Shown here in pieces: positions 5,183-5,699 of a stretch of DNA of 5,699 nucleotides. The DNA comes from Coleofasciculus sp. S288. Lineage in GTDB: Bacteria > Cyanobacteriota > Cyanobacteriia > Cyanobacteriales > Coleofasciculaceae. The notes below the pieces were generated by a model. That model saw nothing but the letters and a program-made list of their open reading frames with translations. It did not search any database and was not told the origin of the DNA. The DNA lies in the NCBI GenBank assembly GCA_020216575.1, contig JAIUYC010000334.1, forward strand, positions 1-5,699. Direction: 5' to 3'. Position 1 is the stretch's first letter. Every line of letters begins with the position of its first letter. The translations under genes and the position numbers were made by a program.

Positions 5183-5699
5183 ACTCAGCTAACCTTAGTG
5201 ATTGGTAACAAAAATTATTCCTCTTGGTCACTGCGCCCTTGGTTGGCAATAAAACAGGCTGGGCTGAATTTTACTGAGGTACGCATTCCCCTAGACATGC
5301 CGACAACCCATGAGGAAATTCGACGCTATTCCCCCTCTGGAAGAGTGCCAGTTTTGCTGGACGGGAAGTTAACGGTGTGGGAATCTTTAGCAATTTGTGA
5401 ATATGTGGCGGAACGCTTTGCCCCAACCCTATGGCCTGAGGATGCAGCAGTACGGGCTGTCGCTCGTTCGGTTAGCGCGGAGATGCATGCTGGCTTCGTA
5501 AAACTACGCGAAAATATGCCGATGGACTGCCGCGCCCGATATCCAGGCTTAGGGATGAATCCTGGCGTGCAAGCCGATATCGATCGCATTACGACTATCT
5601 GGCGGGAGTGCCGGAACAATTTTGGTACTGGTGGAGACTTTCTGTTTGGTCAGTTTGCGATCGCTGACGCCATGTTTGCCCCCGTTGTCTCGCGGTTTG
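5180..5699 (+). CDS. Glutathione S-transferase family protein (3' end cut off)
   Basis: The frame starts at ATG 5180, with an in-frame stop at 5165-5167 just upstream. It stays open to the right edge (173 codons; the family is usually about 200-230). The N-terminal thioredoxin-like half is clear. LVIGNKNYSSWSLRPWLA (residues 6-23) contains the Ser-rich active-site loop. SGRVPVLLDG holds the cis-proline (Pro57), and WESLAICEYV carries the Glu68-Ser69 pair that binds the gamma-glutamyl part of glutathione. The helical C-terminal half begins near residue 86. FGQFAIADAMFAPV (156-169) is the conserved helix-6 region with Asp163. This cytosolic enzyme class joins glutathione to electrophiles or isomerises or reduces substrates; the substrate cannot be read. 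No clear Shine-Dalgarno is visible. The upstream hairpin suggests it is not co-transcribed with the small gene. The N-cap Ser/Thr expected before that Asp is Ala160. Confidence 0.92.
   Translation, partial: MTQLTLVIGNKNYSSWSLRPWLAIKQAGLNFTEVRIPLDMPTTHEEIRRYSPSGRVPVLLDGKLTVWESLAICEYVAERFAPTLWPEDAAVRAVARSVSAEMHAGFVKLRENMPMDCRARYPGLGMNPGVQADIDRITTIWRECRNNFGTGGDFLFGQFAIADAMFAPVVSRF

Noticed and set aside
5326..5619. Minus-strand 97-codon frame
   Set aside because: It lies wholly opposite the clearly recognisable GST gene and has a low-complexity, Arg/Ser-rich product typical of an antisense shadow.

Overview
The window looks like chromosomal DNA of a cyanobacterium, probably a filamentous one. 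Five perfect copies of the cyanobacterial HIP1 octamer (GCGATCGC) lie in 5.7 kb, at 1008, 1136, 4195, 4405 and 5657. The largest gene encodes an SLH-plus-barrel porin of a type typical of cyanobacterial outer membranes. No transposase, integrase, CRISPR array, tRNA or rRNA gene was seen.

Layout. Positions 1-169 hold no convincing gene, only inverted repeats. A minus-strand gene (1504-170) encodes a protein of about seven tetratricopeptide repeats with an odd, cysteine-containing, repeat-like N-terminus. A 480-base AT-rich divergent spacer follows. It contains a perfect 19-base palindrome directly against a candidate -10 box, then a leader able to form alternative hairpins. The plus-strand gene at 1985-4078 encodes a secreted outer-membrane porin with a signal peptide, a long Ser/Thr/Glu-rich linker, an SLH domain, a coiled coil and an OprB-like barrel. 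It ends at a clear intrinsic terminator (4117-4148).

The most notable region is 4506-5031. A sigma70-type promoter candidate is followed by an RNA leader that matches, block by block and helix by helix, the ydaO/yuaA (cyclic di-AMP) riboswitch. The match includes the loop-to-3'-tail pseudoknot. The riboswitch lies directly upstream of a 62-codon gene with a good ribosome binding site whose product I do not recognise. Known targets of this class are mostly potassium or osmolyte transporters and cell-wall enzymes, so a tiny unknown protein as sole downstream gene is unusual and is the best candidate here for something undescribed.

A long hairpin (5112-5146) separates this unit from a glutathione S-transferase-family gene that starts at 5180 and runs off the right edge.

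The genes do not form one obvious pathway. The porin and the c-di-AMP-controlled small protein could both belong to envelope, osmotic or ion homeostasis, but that link is only inference from proximity.
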